A stretch of 64,000 nucleotides of DNA, from contig NZ_JACYMM010000003.1 of NCBI RefSeq assembly GCF_020858115.1, forward strand, positions 496,001 to 560,000. The letters run 5' to 3'. Below the pieces are notes generated by a model. The model was not told where the DNA came from. It did not search any database and worked only from the letters and a program-made list of their open reading frames with translations. Within the stretch, counting starts at the first letter, position 1, and the number at the start of each line of letters is the position of its first letter. This DNA is from Janthinobacterium sp. FW305-129. GTDB lineage: Bacteria; Pseudomonadota; Gammaproteobacteria; Burkholderiales; Burkholderiaceae_D. A program made the position numbers and the translations under genes. Positions 26,479 to 35,062 of this stretch are shown here, in pieces.

Positions 26479-27909
26479 TTACTTCTTGACGTGCGGCGCA
26501 TCGGCCGCTGGCCAACCCGCTTCGTAGCCTTGCGGCACGTCGTCGCGCCGGTCTTTCGGCGCCAGGCCCAGCGCGTAATACAGCACCGTCAACAGGATCA
26601 GCCAGGCTGGTCCCACCATCAGGGCGATGCGCGTATCGGGGAAATACGCCATCAGGCCGATCACCAGCGCCAGGAACGCCAGCGAAATCCAGGAACCATA
26701 CGGCGCGAACGGCATGCGGAAGGCCAGGTTCTTGATTTCCAGCGGGCTCAAGGTCTTGCGGAACTGGATCTGCGTGACCAGGATCACGCCCCAGGTCCAG
26801 ACGGCGCCGAAGGTGGAGATCGAGGTGACCCAGATAAACACTTTTTCCGGCACCAGGTAATTCAGCAGCACGCCCAGCAGCAGCGCGAAGACGGACACGA
26901 GGATGGCGCGGCGCGGCACGCCGCTGGCCGTCGTTTCCGCAAACGCCTTCGGCGCCTGGCCTTGCAGCGCCAGGTTGTACAGCATGCGGCCCGTGCTGAA
27001 GATGCCGCCATTGCACGACGACAAGGCCGCCGTCAGCACGACGAAGTTGATGATGCCGGCGGCCGTCTTGATGCCCAGGCGTTCGAACGTCATGACGAAC
27101 GGGCTGCCGGTGGTGCCGATTTCATTCCATGGGTAGATCGACAGGATGACGAACAATGCGCCGACATAGAAAATCAGGATGCGCCAGAACACGGAATTGA
27201 TGGCGTCAGGAATCGATTTCTTCGGGTTCGCCGCTTCGCCGGCCGTCAGGCCGATCATTTCCACGCCCAGATAGGCAAACATCACCATCTGCAGCGACAT
27301 CAGCACGCCCTGCGCGCCGTTCGGGAAGAAACCGCCATGCGTCCACAGATTCGAGATGCCGACGGCCACGCCGCCGTTACCCAAACCGAAGATGATCATG
27401 CCCGTGCCGCCGACGATCATCAGGATGATGGTGACGACCTTGATCAGAGCAAACCAGAATTCGAACTCGCCATACGCTTTCACGGCCAGCAGGTTGATGG
27501 CGCCCATGGAACCCAAGGCCGCCAGGGCCCAGATCCAGCGCGGCACGTCGGGGAACCAGATGCCCATGTAGATGGCGACGGCGGTAATTTCCGCCACACA
27601 CGTGACCAGCCACAGGAACCAGTAGTTCCAGCCCGTCAGATAGCCTTGCAAGGGGCCCAGGTAATCCTGGGCATAGCGGCTGAAGGAGCCGGCAACCGGG
27701 TTGTGCACGGCCATTTCGCCCAGTGCGCGCATGATCATGAAGATGACCGCGCCACCGATGATGTACGACAGCATGATGCCGGGACCGGCCATCTTGATGG
27801 CGTTGCCGGAACCCAGAAACAGGCCCACGCCAATCGCCGCACCCAGCGCCATCAGGCGGATTTGCCGCTCGCCCAGGCCGCGGTGCAAGCCTTGTTCACT
27901 CGTTTTCAT
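26479..27909 (-). CDS. proY: AAT family amino acid permease, ProY-like
   Basis: 476 residues from ATG 27909 (GGAG 7 bases upstream). Twelve membrane helices with the AAT-family signatures RQIRLMALGAAIGVGLFLGS, GEMAVHNPVAGSFSRYAQ and YLGVEMIGLTAGEAANPKKSIP. From memory the regions GEFEFWFALIKVVTIILMI and VFYVGALFVILSIYPWNE resemble the proline-specific permease ProY more closely than AroP or LysP. Proline or a related amino acid imported by proton symport is therefore the best guess. Own terminator at 26415; a separate unit from the next permease. Confidence 0.88.
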   Translation of the reverse strand: MKTSEQGLHRGLGERQIRLMALGAAIGVGLFLGSGNAIKMAGPGIMLSYIIGGAVIFMIMRALGEMAVHNPVAGSFSRYAQDYLGPLQGYLTGWNYWFLWLVTCVAEITAVAIYMGIWFPDVPRWIWALAALGSMGAINLLAVKAYGEFEFWFALIKVVTIILMIVGGTGMIIFGLGNGGVAVGISNLWTHGGFFPNGAQGVLMSLQMVMFAYLGVEMIGLTAGEAANPKKSIPDAINSVFWRILIFYVGALFVILSIYPWNEIGTTGSPFVMTFERLGIKTAAGIINFVVLTAALSSCNGGIFSTGRMLYNLALQGQAPKAFAETTASGVPRRAILVSVFALLLGVLLNYLVPEKVFIWVTSISTFGAVWTWGVILVTQIQFRKTLSPLEIKNLAFRMPFAPYGSWISLAFLALVIGLMAYFPDTRIALMVGPAWLILLTVLYYALGLAPKDRRDDVPQGYEAGWPAADAPHVKK

Positions 27910-27983
27910 TACGTGTCTCCGTTTTTTTCTTGAATACACCGATCCCTCCACCCCAATGGCGGTTCCGCTCTTGCTGGAAAGGA

Positions 27984-28013
27984 GGAAAAGGCGAGCCGGC
28001 GGTTATCGCCGGC
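27984..28013 (-). terminator. Probable terminator after the Rid-family gene
   Basis: GCCGGCG (27995-28001) and CGCCGGC (28007-28013) form a perfect stem with loop GTTAT; on the minus strand a moderately T-rich CGCCTTTTCC follows. Weaker than the other terminators here. Confidence 0.5.
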
Positions 28014-28038
28014 ATGCTCATGTGGTCAGGCTACTGCG

Positions 28039-28497
28039 TCAGGCCAGTTCAGCGATCAGCTCGATTTCGACGCAAGCGCCCAGCGGGATTTGCGCCACGC
28101 CGAAGGCGGAGCGGGCGTGCTTGCCGCTGTCGCCGAAGACTTCGACGAACAGTTCCGAGGCGCCATTGGTCACCAGGTGCTGTTCCGTGAAGTCGGAGGT
28201 GGAATTGACCAGGCTCATGACCTTGACGATGCGCTTGACTTTGCTCAAGTCGCCGCCGCAGGCGTCTTGCAGGGTGGCGATCAGTTCGATGGCGATACCG
28301 CGCGCAGCGATCTTGCCTTCTTCCGTGGTGACGTCCTTGCCCAGTTGGCCGACCCAGACCTTGCCATCCTTCTTGGCCAGGTGGCCGGACAGGAAGACGG
28401 TGTTGCCCGTGCGGGCATGCATCACGTAGGCGGCAGCTGGTGCGGCAACGACTGGCAGTTCAATGTTGAGGGCTTTGAGTTTTTCGTAAAACGACAT
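28039..28497 (-). CDS. Rid (YjgF/YER057c/UK114) superfamily protein without the catalytic arginine
   Basis: 152 residues from ATG 28497 (GGAG 8 bases upstream). Chorismate-mutase-like Rid fold with VFLSGHLAKKDGK and the closing ARSAFGVAQIPLGACVEIELIAE. In true RidA imine deaminases the closing motif carries Arg105 (VARLP in E. coli), which binds the substrate carboxylate; here the matching residue is Gln136. It therefore belongs to a Rid subgroup that lacks the deaminase residue and its activity is uncertain. It sits between two permeases and an ABC-F gene; a role in amino-acid metabolism is possible but not shown. Confidence 0.88.
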   Translation of the reverse strand: MSFYEKLKALNIELPVVAAPAAAYVMHARTGNTVFLSGHLAKKDGKVWVGQLGKDVTTEEGKIAARGIAIELIATLQDACGGDLSKVKRIVKVMSLVNSTSDFTEQHLVTNGASELFVEVFGDSGKHARSAFGVAQIPLGACVEIELIAELA

Positions 28498-28751
28498 GCT
28501 ATTTCTCCAAGAAAACAATATAAGCGAAACCAAAATTCATGCACGGCAGGGCACGGAGGAGGACGCCCTGGCAGCGCGGTAGTGACCGACAACAGTGCCA
28601 GATTAAACGTCATCATATTGGTGAACCAGCAGTTTTAGTTCACAAATAGGCCCGGTTATTCAGTGGATTATACCGACAATCAAACAAAATTCAGCATCAG
28701 TTCATGAAGCATGCTCTACAGGCATCGAGCGTGACTTTTTTCATTAAATTA

Positions 28752-30335
28752 TCACTTATGCAATGTCAAGCCCTCGGGGTCAAGGTTTATCGCCTGCAAA
28801 AATGCCTGGTCGTGCGAAACCACAAGTAACGCCCCCTGGTATTGCAGCAGCATCTGCTCCAGCGCCTGCAGGCTGGCCAGGTCCAGATGATTGTCGGGTT
28901 CGTCGAGCAGCAGCAGTTGCGGCGGCGCCTGCGCATACAGTTCGGCCGCCAGCGCCACCTTCATGCGCTCGCCGCCGCTGAGCAAACGGCTGGGCATGGT
29001 GGCGCGCGCGCCGGCAATGCCCAGCAGCGCCAGCCGCGTGCGCAGCTCGCCTTCCGGCATGATGCTGTTGCGTGCCTGCAAGCGTTGCACGGCGCTGCGC
29101 TCGCCGTCTTGCAGTCCCGCATGCTGGTCCAGCCAGGCCACCTGCGCATGGCAGCGCAACTCGCCGCTGGCGGGCGCCAGCTGTCCGGCGATCACGCGCA
29201 GCAGGGTCGACTTTCCGCTGCCATTGTCACCCGTCACGGCCAGGCGGCGCGGGCCGTTCAATACCAGGCTGATGGCGTGCGCCTGGCCGTGCGGCAAGAC
29301 CACGTCGCGCCATTCCAGCAGCAATTTGCCATTCGGCACCAGGCTCTCGGGCGCCAGCAGCAGCCGTTCGTTCTCGGGCGCGCAGCGGGCGCTGGCGTCC
29401 ATCACCCGTTGCTGGCGCGCCTGCTGCGCCTCTTGCGCGCGCACGCGCAGCTTGCCCTGGCTATCCTGGCTTTTCTCCTTTTTCGCGTCGAGCAGCAGCT
29501 TGCTTTGATTGCCTTCGCGCCCTTCCCTCTCGCCGCGTCCGACACGGCGCTGCTGGCGCTCGGCCTGCTGCTGCGCTTCGCGCTGCTCGCGTCTGGCACC
29601 AGCCTTTTCCGCCTGCAGGGCGGCAGCAAAACCGGCCTGCTCCAGCGCGCGCTGCTGCGCATACAGCGCGTAATTGCCGCCATAGCTGCACAAGCCCTGC
29701 GGCGACAGCTCGACGATTGCATCGACGTGCTGCAGCAAGCCGCGGTCATGGCTGATCAGCAACAAGCCGCCAGGCCAGCGCGCCATCTGCGCCACCAGGC
29801 GGGCGCGTTGATGCGCATCAAGGTGGTTGCTCGGTTCATCGAGCACCAGCCAGTCCGCCTGCGACAGCCAGGCGCCCTGCAGGGCGATGCGCTGGCGTTC
29901 GCCGCCGCTCAGGCTGGCCGTTGGCGTGCCGGCATCGACATGACGCAAATCGAGCGCATCGAGCGCCTGGCGCAGACGGGCGTGGGCATCCCAGCGTTCG
30001 CCCACCAGGGCGTAGTCGGCCTCGTCGACGCTGCCTTCAGCGATGCGCGCCAGCGCGGCCAGCAAGTCGTCCATGCCGGCAAGCGCCGCCACGCTGGGAT
30101 AGCGGTCCGGATCGAGCTCCTGCGCCACGTAATGCACGCTGCCGTCGCAGCGCACGGCGCCAGAAGACGGCTGCGCCCGGCCTGCCAGCAGGCGCGCGAG
30201 CACACTCTTGCCCACGCCGTTATCGCCGACGAGGCCGATACGTTGCGAAGCAAAGGAAAATTGCAAATCGGAAAACAGGGCGCGGCCATCGGGCAGCGCA
30301 AAGGAAAGACGGTCGAGTTGCAGTAATGCGGGCAT
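28752..30335 (-). CDS. ABC-F family ATP-binding protein (ribosome-associated type)
   Basis: 527 residues from ATG 30335, with AAGGAG five bases upstream. Two ABC domains, each with Walker A (GDNGVGKS; GDNGSGKS), signature (SLSGGERQRIAL; LSGGERMKVAL) and Walker B (LDEPSNHLD; LDEPDNHLD), joined by a charged linker at about residues 225-300. There are no membrane spans, so it is not a transporter. ABC-F proteins act on the ribosome, in translation control or as antibiotic-protection factors. The second signature is followed by DEPDNHLD rather than the more usual DEPTNHLD. Specific role unknown. Confidence 0.9.
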   Translation of the reverse strand: MPALLQLDRLSFALPDGRALFSDLQFSFASQRIGLVGDNGVGKSVLARLLAGRAQPSSGAVRCDGSVHYVAQELDPDRYPSVAALAGMDDLLAALARIAEGSVDEADYALVGERWDAHARLRQALDALDLRHVDAGTPTASLSGGERQRIALQGAWLSQADWLVLDEPSNHLDAHQRARLVAQMARWPGGLLLISHDRGLLQHVDAIVELSPQGLCSYGGNYALYAQQRALEQAGFAAALQAEKAGARREQREAQQQAERQQRRVGRGEREGREGNQSKLLLDAKKEKSQDSQGKLRVRAQEAQQARQQRVMDASARCAPENERLLLAPESLVPNGKLLLEWRDVVLPHGQAHAISLVLNGPRRLAVTGDNGSGKSTLLRVIAGQLAPASGELRCHAQVAWLDQHAGLQDGERSAVQRLQARNSIMPEGELRTRLALLGIAGARATMPSRLLSGGERMKVALAAELYAQAPPQLLLLDEPDNHLDLASLQALEQMLLQYQGALLVVSHDQAFLQAINLDPEGLTLHK

Positions 30336-30487
30336 GGATACTCCTTGAGCAAGGCTGGCGAACCCGCGCGGCGCAAGGCGCTGTGGCGGGATGGGCGAGG
30401 CCGTGCACAGCACGGCAGTATCAATGGCGCATGTCGAAGCGTCCTGGAGAAATGGGAAAGAAGCGTCAGTGTAGCAGAGCAGACCTG

Positions 30488-31600
30488 TTAGCGCTGGCCC
30501 AGGGTCGTGTCGCCGAACAGGTTCTTGTATTCGCGCGGCTGCGAGCGCCAGTACTGCGGCGGCGCCGACACGTGCGCGCCCAGCTGGGCCGCCGCATGCC
30601 AGGGCCAGCGCGGGTCGAACAGGATGGCGCGCGCCAGCGCCACCATGTCGGACTGGCCGTTGGCGATGATGTCTTCGGCCTGCTGCGCTTCCGTGATCAG
30701 GCCCACGCTGATGGTGGGCAAGCCGCTGTCGCGCTTGATGCGTTCGGCAAACGCCACCTGGTAACCGGGTCCCACGGGAATCTGCTGCTGCGGCGAAATG
30801 CCGCCGCTGGAGACGTGGATGAAGTCGGCGCCCAGCTGCTTGAGTTCCTGCGCGAAACGCACGCTTTGTTCGATGTCCCATCCGCCCTCGACCCAGTCGG
30901 TGGCGGAAATACGCACGCCCACGGCCATGCTGGCGGGCACCGCGGCGCGCACGGCTGCATAGACTTCCAGCGGAAAGCGCATGCGGTTGTCCAGGCTGCC
31001 GCCATACGCATCGCTGCGCTGGTTGGACAGGGGCGACAGGAACTGGTGCAGCAGATAGCCATGCGCCGCGTGCAATTCGATGCCTTCGATACCGAGCGCA
31101 TGCACGCGCTGGGCGGCGGCGACAAACGCCCCCTTGATCTGCAGCAAACCCATCTCGTCGAGGGCGAGCGGCACGGTTTCGCCAGGCGCGTGGGCGATGG
31201 CGGACGGAGCCACCGTTTGCCAGCCGCCCTCGGCCAGATGCACGCAGGCGCCGCCCTGCCAGGGCGCGCGGCTCGACGCCTTGCGTCCCGCATGGCCCAG
31301 CTGCACCACCAGCGGAATCGGCGCATGGCGGCGGATCGCCTGCACCACCTTGGCCAGCGCAGCTTGATTCGCGTCCGACCACAGGCCCAGGTCGTCGGCC
31401 GAGATGCGCCCCTCGGGCGAGACGGCCGTCGCTTCCGTCATCAGCAATCCCGCGCCGGACAGAGCCAAATGGCCCAAGTGGATCATGTGCCAGTCGGTGG
31501 CGTTGCCGTTGTCGGCCGAATACTGGCACATGGGCGCGATGGCGATGCGGTTGGCCACCGGCAGCGGCCCCAGTGCATACGGCGTGAATAACTGGCTCAT
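30488..31600 (-). CDS. NADH:flavin oxidoreductase, Old Yellow Enzyme family (YqjM/XenA-like)
   Basis: 370 residues: an FMN-binding (beta/alpha)8 barrel. RIAIAPMCQYSA near the N-terminus carries the cysteine (about residue 25) that tunes the flavin in the YqjM-type class; ELHAAHGYLLHQFLSPLSNQRSDAYGGSLDNRMRF holds the substrate-binding His pair and the FMN-binding loop. Such ene-reductases reduce activated C=C bonds and nitro compounds with NAD(P)H in the cytoplasm. Monocistronic; the 152-base gap to the ABC-F gene holds no recognisable element. Confidence 0.92.
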   Translation of the reverse strand: MSQLFTPYALGPLPVANRIAIAPMCQYSADNGNATDWHMIHLGHLALSGAGLLMTEATAVSPEGRISADDLGLWSDANQAALAKVVQAIRRHAPIPLVVQLGHAGRKASSRAPWQGGACVHLAEGGWQTVAPSAIAHAPGETVPLALDEMGLLQIKGAFVAAAQRVHALGIEGIELHAAHGYLLHQFLSPLSNQRSDAYGGSLDNRMRFPLEVYAAVRAAVPASMAVGVRISATDWVEGGWDIEQSVRFAQELKQLGADFIHVSSGGISPQQQIPVGPGYQVAFAERIKRDSGLPTISVGLITEAQQAEDIIANGQSDMVALARAILFDPRWPWHAAAQLGAHVSAPPQYWRSQPREYKNLFGDTTLGQR

Positions 31601-31760
31601 GGCGGACTCCGGAATAGGGGAAGCACCGATTCTACTGTGCTTTGGAAAGTGCGGCTTACACCTGCTTACGTTTGATACAGCGCAAGGGCTAGCCTTGGGC
31701 AGGCAGGGCCGCTAATCTGGACACATCAACAACACCAGCAATACCACCCCAGGAGAACGC

Positions 31761-32306
31761 ATGAACACGACGACTACCGCCAGCCGCATCCACCCCTTGA
31801 TGGCCGGCGCCGCCATTTCCGTGACGGTCCTGTGCTTGGTGGGCGCGGCGTCCATCGCCGGCATCCTGCCCAATTCGCGGGCAAATGTGCCGGCCGTACC
31901 TGCCGATGTGGCCGCCATGACGCCGACCAACGCCGCTGCGCTGGCAGCGCCCGTGGCCGCCCCCGTGGTGGCGCAAGCTGCTCCGGCACCAGCCCCGGCA
32001 CCCGTCGTGCACAAGCGCGTCGTGCACCACACGCAGGTGGCGCAGGCCCGTCCTGCCTACCGTGACAACAACGATGGCTACCGCGACACGGCCTACCGCG
32101 AACCGGTCCGCCAGCAGCAACCGGTGCCTGCGCCCGCCCAGCCCAACTACGTGGGCATCGGAACGGGCGCCGTTATCGGCGGCTTGATCGGCAATCAGGT
32201 CGGTGGCGGCCGCGGCAAGGCGCTGGCGACGGTGGCCGGCGTGATCGGCGGCGGCATGCTGGGCAATGCGGTGCAAAACCAGGTTCAGCAGCAACCGCAG
32301 CAATAA
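31761..32306 (+). CDS. Glycine-zipper 2TM domain protein
   Basis: 181 residues with AGGAG seven bases before the ATG. An N-terminal membrane anchor or uncleaved signal (about residues 14-36), a low-complexity Pro/Ala/Val linker, then a glycine-zipper domain (IGTGAVIGGLIGNQVGGGRGKALATVAGVIGGGMLGN, about residues 133-170) and a Gln-rich tail. Glycine-zipper proteins insert into or associate with the outer membrane (SlyB/Rcp-like). It lies six bases from the convergent DUF1993 gene. Confidence 0.85.
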   Translation: MNTTTTASRIHPLMAGAAISVTVLCLVGAASIAGILPNSRANVPAVPADVAAMTPTNAAALAAPVAAPVVAQAAPAPAPAPVVHKRVVHHTQVAQARPAYRDNNDGYRDTAYREPVRQQQPVPAPAQPNYVGIGTGAVIGGLIGNQVGGGRGKALATVAGVIGGGMLGNAVQNQVQQQPQQ

Positions 32307-32312
32307 TCAGTC

Positions 32313-32822
32313 TCAGTCGTACGGGCCAAGATAATCGAGCTTGCCCACGGCCACGCCATTGTTGCGCAGGATGGCGTGGACCATGGAGACGTGGAAATAG
32401 AAATTCGGCAAGGCAAAGCTGAGCAGGTAATCGTCGCCCGAGAATTTTGTCCCCTCGTCCGTCCAGTTCAGCACGACTTCCTTCTGCGCGCTGCCCGCCA
32501 TCTGGCCCGCATTGACGCTGTCGATATATGCGATGGTGTTGGCGATGCGTTCCTGTAACTGCTCGAACGACGCTTCATTATCCTCGAACTTCGGCGCCGG
32601 CACGCCGCTCAGGCGCTCGACCGACATCTTCGACGTATCGCTGGCGCGCTGCACCTGCGCCGTCAGGTCCAGCATGTCGGGCGCCAGCTGCGCGCCCAGC
32701 AAAATCTCGGGCACGATGCCGTCTTCCTCGACATGCGCTTGCGCTTTTTCCAGCAGGGCCGAGACGACCCGCAAGCCGCGGATGAAGACGGGGATGGTTG
32801 CCTGATACATGGACACGGACAT
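32313..32822 (-). CDS. DUF1993 domain-containing protein
   Basis: 169 residues with AGGAG six bases before ATG 32822. The whole protein is one DUF1993 domain, a helical bundle related to the DinB/YfiT fold, with typical N-terminus MSVSMYQATIPVFIRGL and C-terminal LPNFYFHVSMVHAILRNNGV. The two late histidines might bind a metal (inference). Function unknown. Single gene, convergent with the glycine-zipper gene. Confidence 0.85.
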   Translation of the reverse strand: MSVSMYQATIPVFIRGLRVVSALLEKAQAHVEEDGIVPEILLGAQLAPDMLDLTAQVQRASDTSKMSVERLSGVPAPKFEDNEASFEQLQERIANTIAYIDSVNAGQMAGSAQKEVVLNWTDEGTKFSGDDYLLSFALPNFYFHVSMVHAILRNNGVAVGKLDYLGPYD

Positions 32823-32921
32823 GACTGACTCCTGATAGTGAACGATGAGTCAGTGTACCCGAGGCGCTGTTTTCGGACAGGGCGCGCATGTGCGCCGGCG
32901 CACCGAGCGGCTCAGTTCATC

Positions 32922-33896
32922 CTACTTTTCCAGATTTACCTTGCCATCGGGTGCATGGCCGGGCTGTTCAGCCGTTTCCGGCTGCGGTGCTGTCTGCGGC
33001 TGCGGCTTGTCCTTGCGCTTGCCGCCGAAAAACTTGACGATGGCCGCGCCAGCGCCGACCACGGCCAGGATCAGCACTTTCTTGAAGGCCAGCAGCAGCG
33101 CCAGCAGCTTGCCGAACAGGCCCAGCTTGCTGGCCACGCCGCCGGCCACCAGCGCCGCCAGGCCATATTCAGCCACCTTGTCCGTCTTGCTGTCGAAGTC
33201 CGTGTAGCGGTTACCGTCGGTAAATTCCGTGAACGCCGTCACTTGCTGCATTTCCTTCTTGATCGCTTCGATCTGCTGCATGCTGGCGATCGCGTTCAGG
33301 TTCAGCACGCCTTCGCGGCCCAGCACGCGCACGTTGTAGTTCAGCGAGTGCTCGCCGCCATCGACCATCAAGTCCTTGGCCCAGTACAGCTTGTGCGTAT
33401 CCTTGGCATAGCTGGGTTTTTCCGCCCAGCCCATCAAATGGATGCCCGGATAACCCTGCTTCTTGCGCTCCGCATTGTTTTCCAGCACGGACGCCTGCAT
33501 ATCCTTGAGCAATTCGTCGTATTTGATGCTGTCCGCATCGTCATCCTTGATATGCCCTTCCTTTTCATACGTGACGATGACGCCCCAGCTATCGCGCTCG
33601 AGCACGCTGGTCTTGGCGGGCACGATCATGCCCAGCGATTCCATGCCCGGTGGATTGCCCCAGGCATCGACCAGCACGCGCTCGGCGTCCGTCGGCGACA
33701 GATAACGGAAGTTGGCGGGCAAATCCAGGGTGGCGATGCCGCCCGGCAAGGTGATCTTGCCGCGCTGCAGGTGCAACTGGGCGAGGAACTGCTCGGCCGT
33801 CATTTCCGGTGCGACGGCCTTCTCCTCGGCAGGGGCGGCGGCCGTGAAGCCGGAGAGGGTCAGGCACAGCAAGGCTGTCAGCAGGCGTTTCAACAT
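32922..33896 (-). CDS. DUF2167 family membrane protein
   Basis: 324 residues from ATG 33896; an in-frame TTG at 33917 is less likely. Signal peptide (MLKRLLTALLCLTLSGFTAAA), a DUF2167 domain with GGIATLDLPANFRYLSPTDAERVLVDAWGNP and a motif around LMGWAEKPSYAK, then two membrane helices near the C-terminus (LAALVAGGVASKLGLF; VLILAVVGAGAAIV) and a Lys/Pro/Gln-rich tail. Known members are membrane-anchored periplasmic proteins of undefined function. Single gene. Confidence 0.85.
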   Translation of the reverse strand: MLKRLLTALLCLTLSGFTAAAPAEEKAVAPEMTAEQFLAQLHLQRGKITLPGGIATLDLPANFRYLSPTDAERVLVDAWGNPPGMESLGMIVPAKTSVLERDSWGVIVTYEKEGHIKDDDADSIKYDELLKDMQASVLENNAERKKQGYPGIHLMGWAEKPSYAKDTHKLYWAKDLMVDGGEHSLNYNVRVLGREGVLNLNAIASMQQIEAIKKEMQQVTAFTEFTDGNRYTDFDSKTDKVAEYGLAALVAGGVASKLGLFGKLLALLLAFKKVLILAVVGAGAAIVKFFGGKRKDKPQPQTAPQPETAEQPGHAPDGKVNLEK

Positions 33897-33983
33897 GATC
33901 GGTCCAAAAAATTGCAAAGGGTAAATATTTTAAACCAATCAATTGCTTAATGGATAATTATTTCCGTGCGGCATTTTTTCATG

Positions 33984-34016
33984 AAAAAAACGCCAGGCGG
34001 GTTTCCCCGGCTGGCG
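33984..34016 (-). terminator. Intrinsic terminator of the ast-gdhB operon
   Basis: On the minus strand CGCCAG ... CTGGCG with additional inner pairing is followed by seven T (the A-run at 33984-33990). It ends the operon 27-60 bases after the astE stop. Confidence 0.75.
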
Positions 34017-34042
34017 CCAAATGCTGTGTGAGGACTGGACGA

Positions 34043-35062
34043 TCAAGCCACGCGCACCACCATCAAACCGGCGCGCAAGCCCACCCGCACGTCCGGGTTC
34101 GGGAACACCACCAGCTCTTCCGCGTGCCGCACCGTGTAGACGTGCTCGCCATCGCTGGCGATCACGGCATGTTGCGGCAGCGACGTAAAATTCTGCGTGC
34201 TGCGATCAAAAGCCATGCGGAATTCATCGCTGTGCTTGATGATTTCCTGCGCCACCTTGAACACGTGCGGTTGCGCCTTGACGGGCTGCGCAGGCAGGCC
34301 GCGCAGCAAGCCATCCAGCGCCCGCGACACGTCGTCGAACAGCGATAAATCGTTCTGCCCCAGGGTGCCCACGCGGCCCAGTTCCACCGTGCTGGCGGCC
34401 GCGCCGCAATGTTCGGCCGAATAATAACTATACGTGCCGGCCGACTGCGGATTCATGATGATGGCGCCGATGGCCGCCTGGCCCAGCCAGGCTATCAGCT
34501 GCGCCTTGGCGTCATCGGCCACCAGGTCCGGCACGATGGCAAACGTGGGGTACACGGAAGGCCGGATGGCCGTGTGCAAATCCAGGTGCCAGCGCACGGA
34601 GCCCGCCGCGTCAAAGAACGCTTTGGTCGCGGCGATCATTTCATCGGCGCGCGCGCTTTCCGCCGCTTGCGCCAGGCTGCCCCGCACGGGGCGGAACATG
34701 CGATTCAGGTCGGCGTCAATAAAACGCTTGCCGGCACGGATCGCATCGACATTGCCCACGCAGACGAGCAAGTCGACGGCCAGTGCCGACGCATCGCGCG
34801 ACAAGGCGTCGAGCAAATGCGCGAGCACTTCGATCGGCCCCGTCTCGTCGCCATGCACGCCGACAGAAACGGCCACGCTGGGGCGGCCCTTATCGGCTTG
34901 CGGCTTGACGACTTGCAGCATGCCGGGTGCCGGCAAGGCCACCGTGAAACCGGCGTTGGCGAACAGCTGCGCCACACCGCTGAAATCGGCCTGCGCCAGC
35001 GCCTGCACGGCTGGCGGCAAGCCGCCAGCACCCTGTCCAACTTGTCGTACTTCTTGCGTCAT
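34043..35062 (-). CDS. astE: Succinylglutamate desuccinylase
   Basis: 339 residues of the AstE/aspartoacylase zinc-hydrolase family. Zinc-site motif GVHGDETGPIE (about residues 67-77) and the third ligand His in HLDLHTAIR; the proton-donor Glu probably lies in TVELGRVG. It performs the last AST step: N-succinylglutamate to glutamate plus succinate. Its ATG overlaps the gdhB stop by one base (TAATG), so translation is coupled. Last gene of the cluster, followed by a terminator. Confidence 0.94.
   Translation of the reverse strand: MTQEVRQVGQGAGGLPPAVQALAQADFSGVAQLFANAGFTVALPAPGMLQVVKPQADKGRPSVAVSVGVHGDETGPIEVLAHLLDALSRDASALAVDLLVCVGNVDAIRAGKRFIDADLNRMFRPVRGSLAQAAESARADEMIAATKAFFDAAGSVRWHLDLHTAIRPSVYPTFAIVPDLVADDAKAQLIAWLGQAAIGAIIMNPQSAGTYSYYSAEHCGAAASTVELGRVGTLGQNDLSLFDDVSRALDGLLRGLPAQPVKAQPHVFKVAQEIIKHSDEFRMAFDRSTQNFTSLPQHAVIASDGEHVYTVRHAEELVVFPNPDVRVGLRAGLMVVRVA

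Noticed and set aside
30336..31529. N-terminal extension of the ABC-F protein to about 925 residues
   Set aside because: The extension is antisense to the Old Yellow Enzyme gene; the true start at 30335 has a perfect ribosome site and the family ends there.
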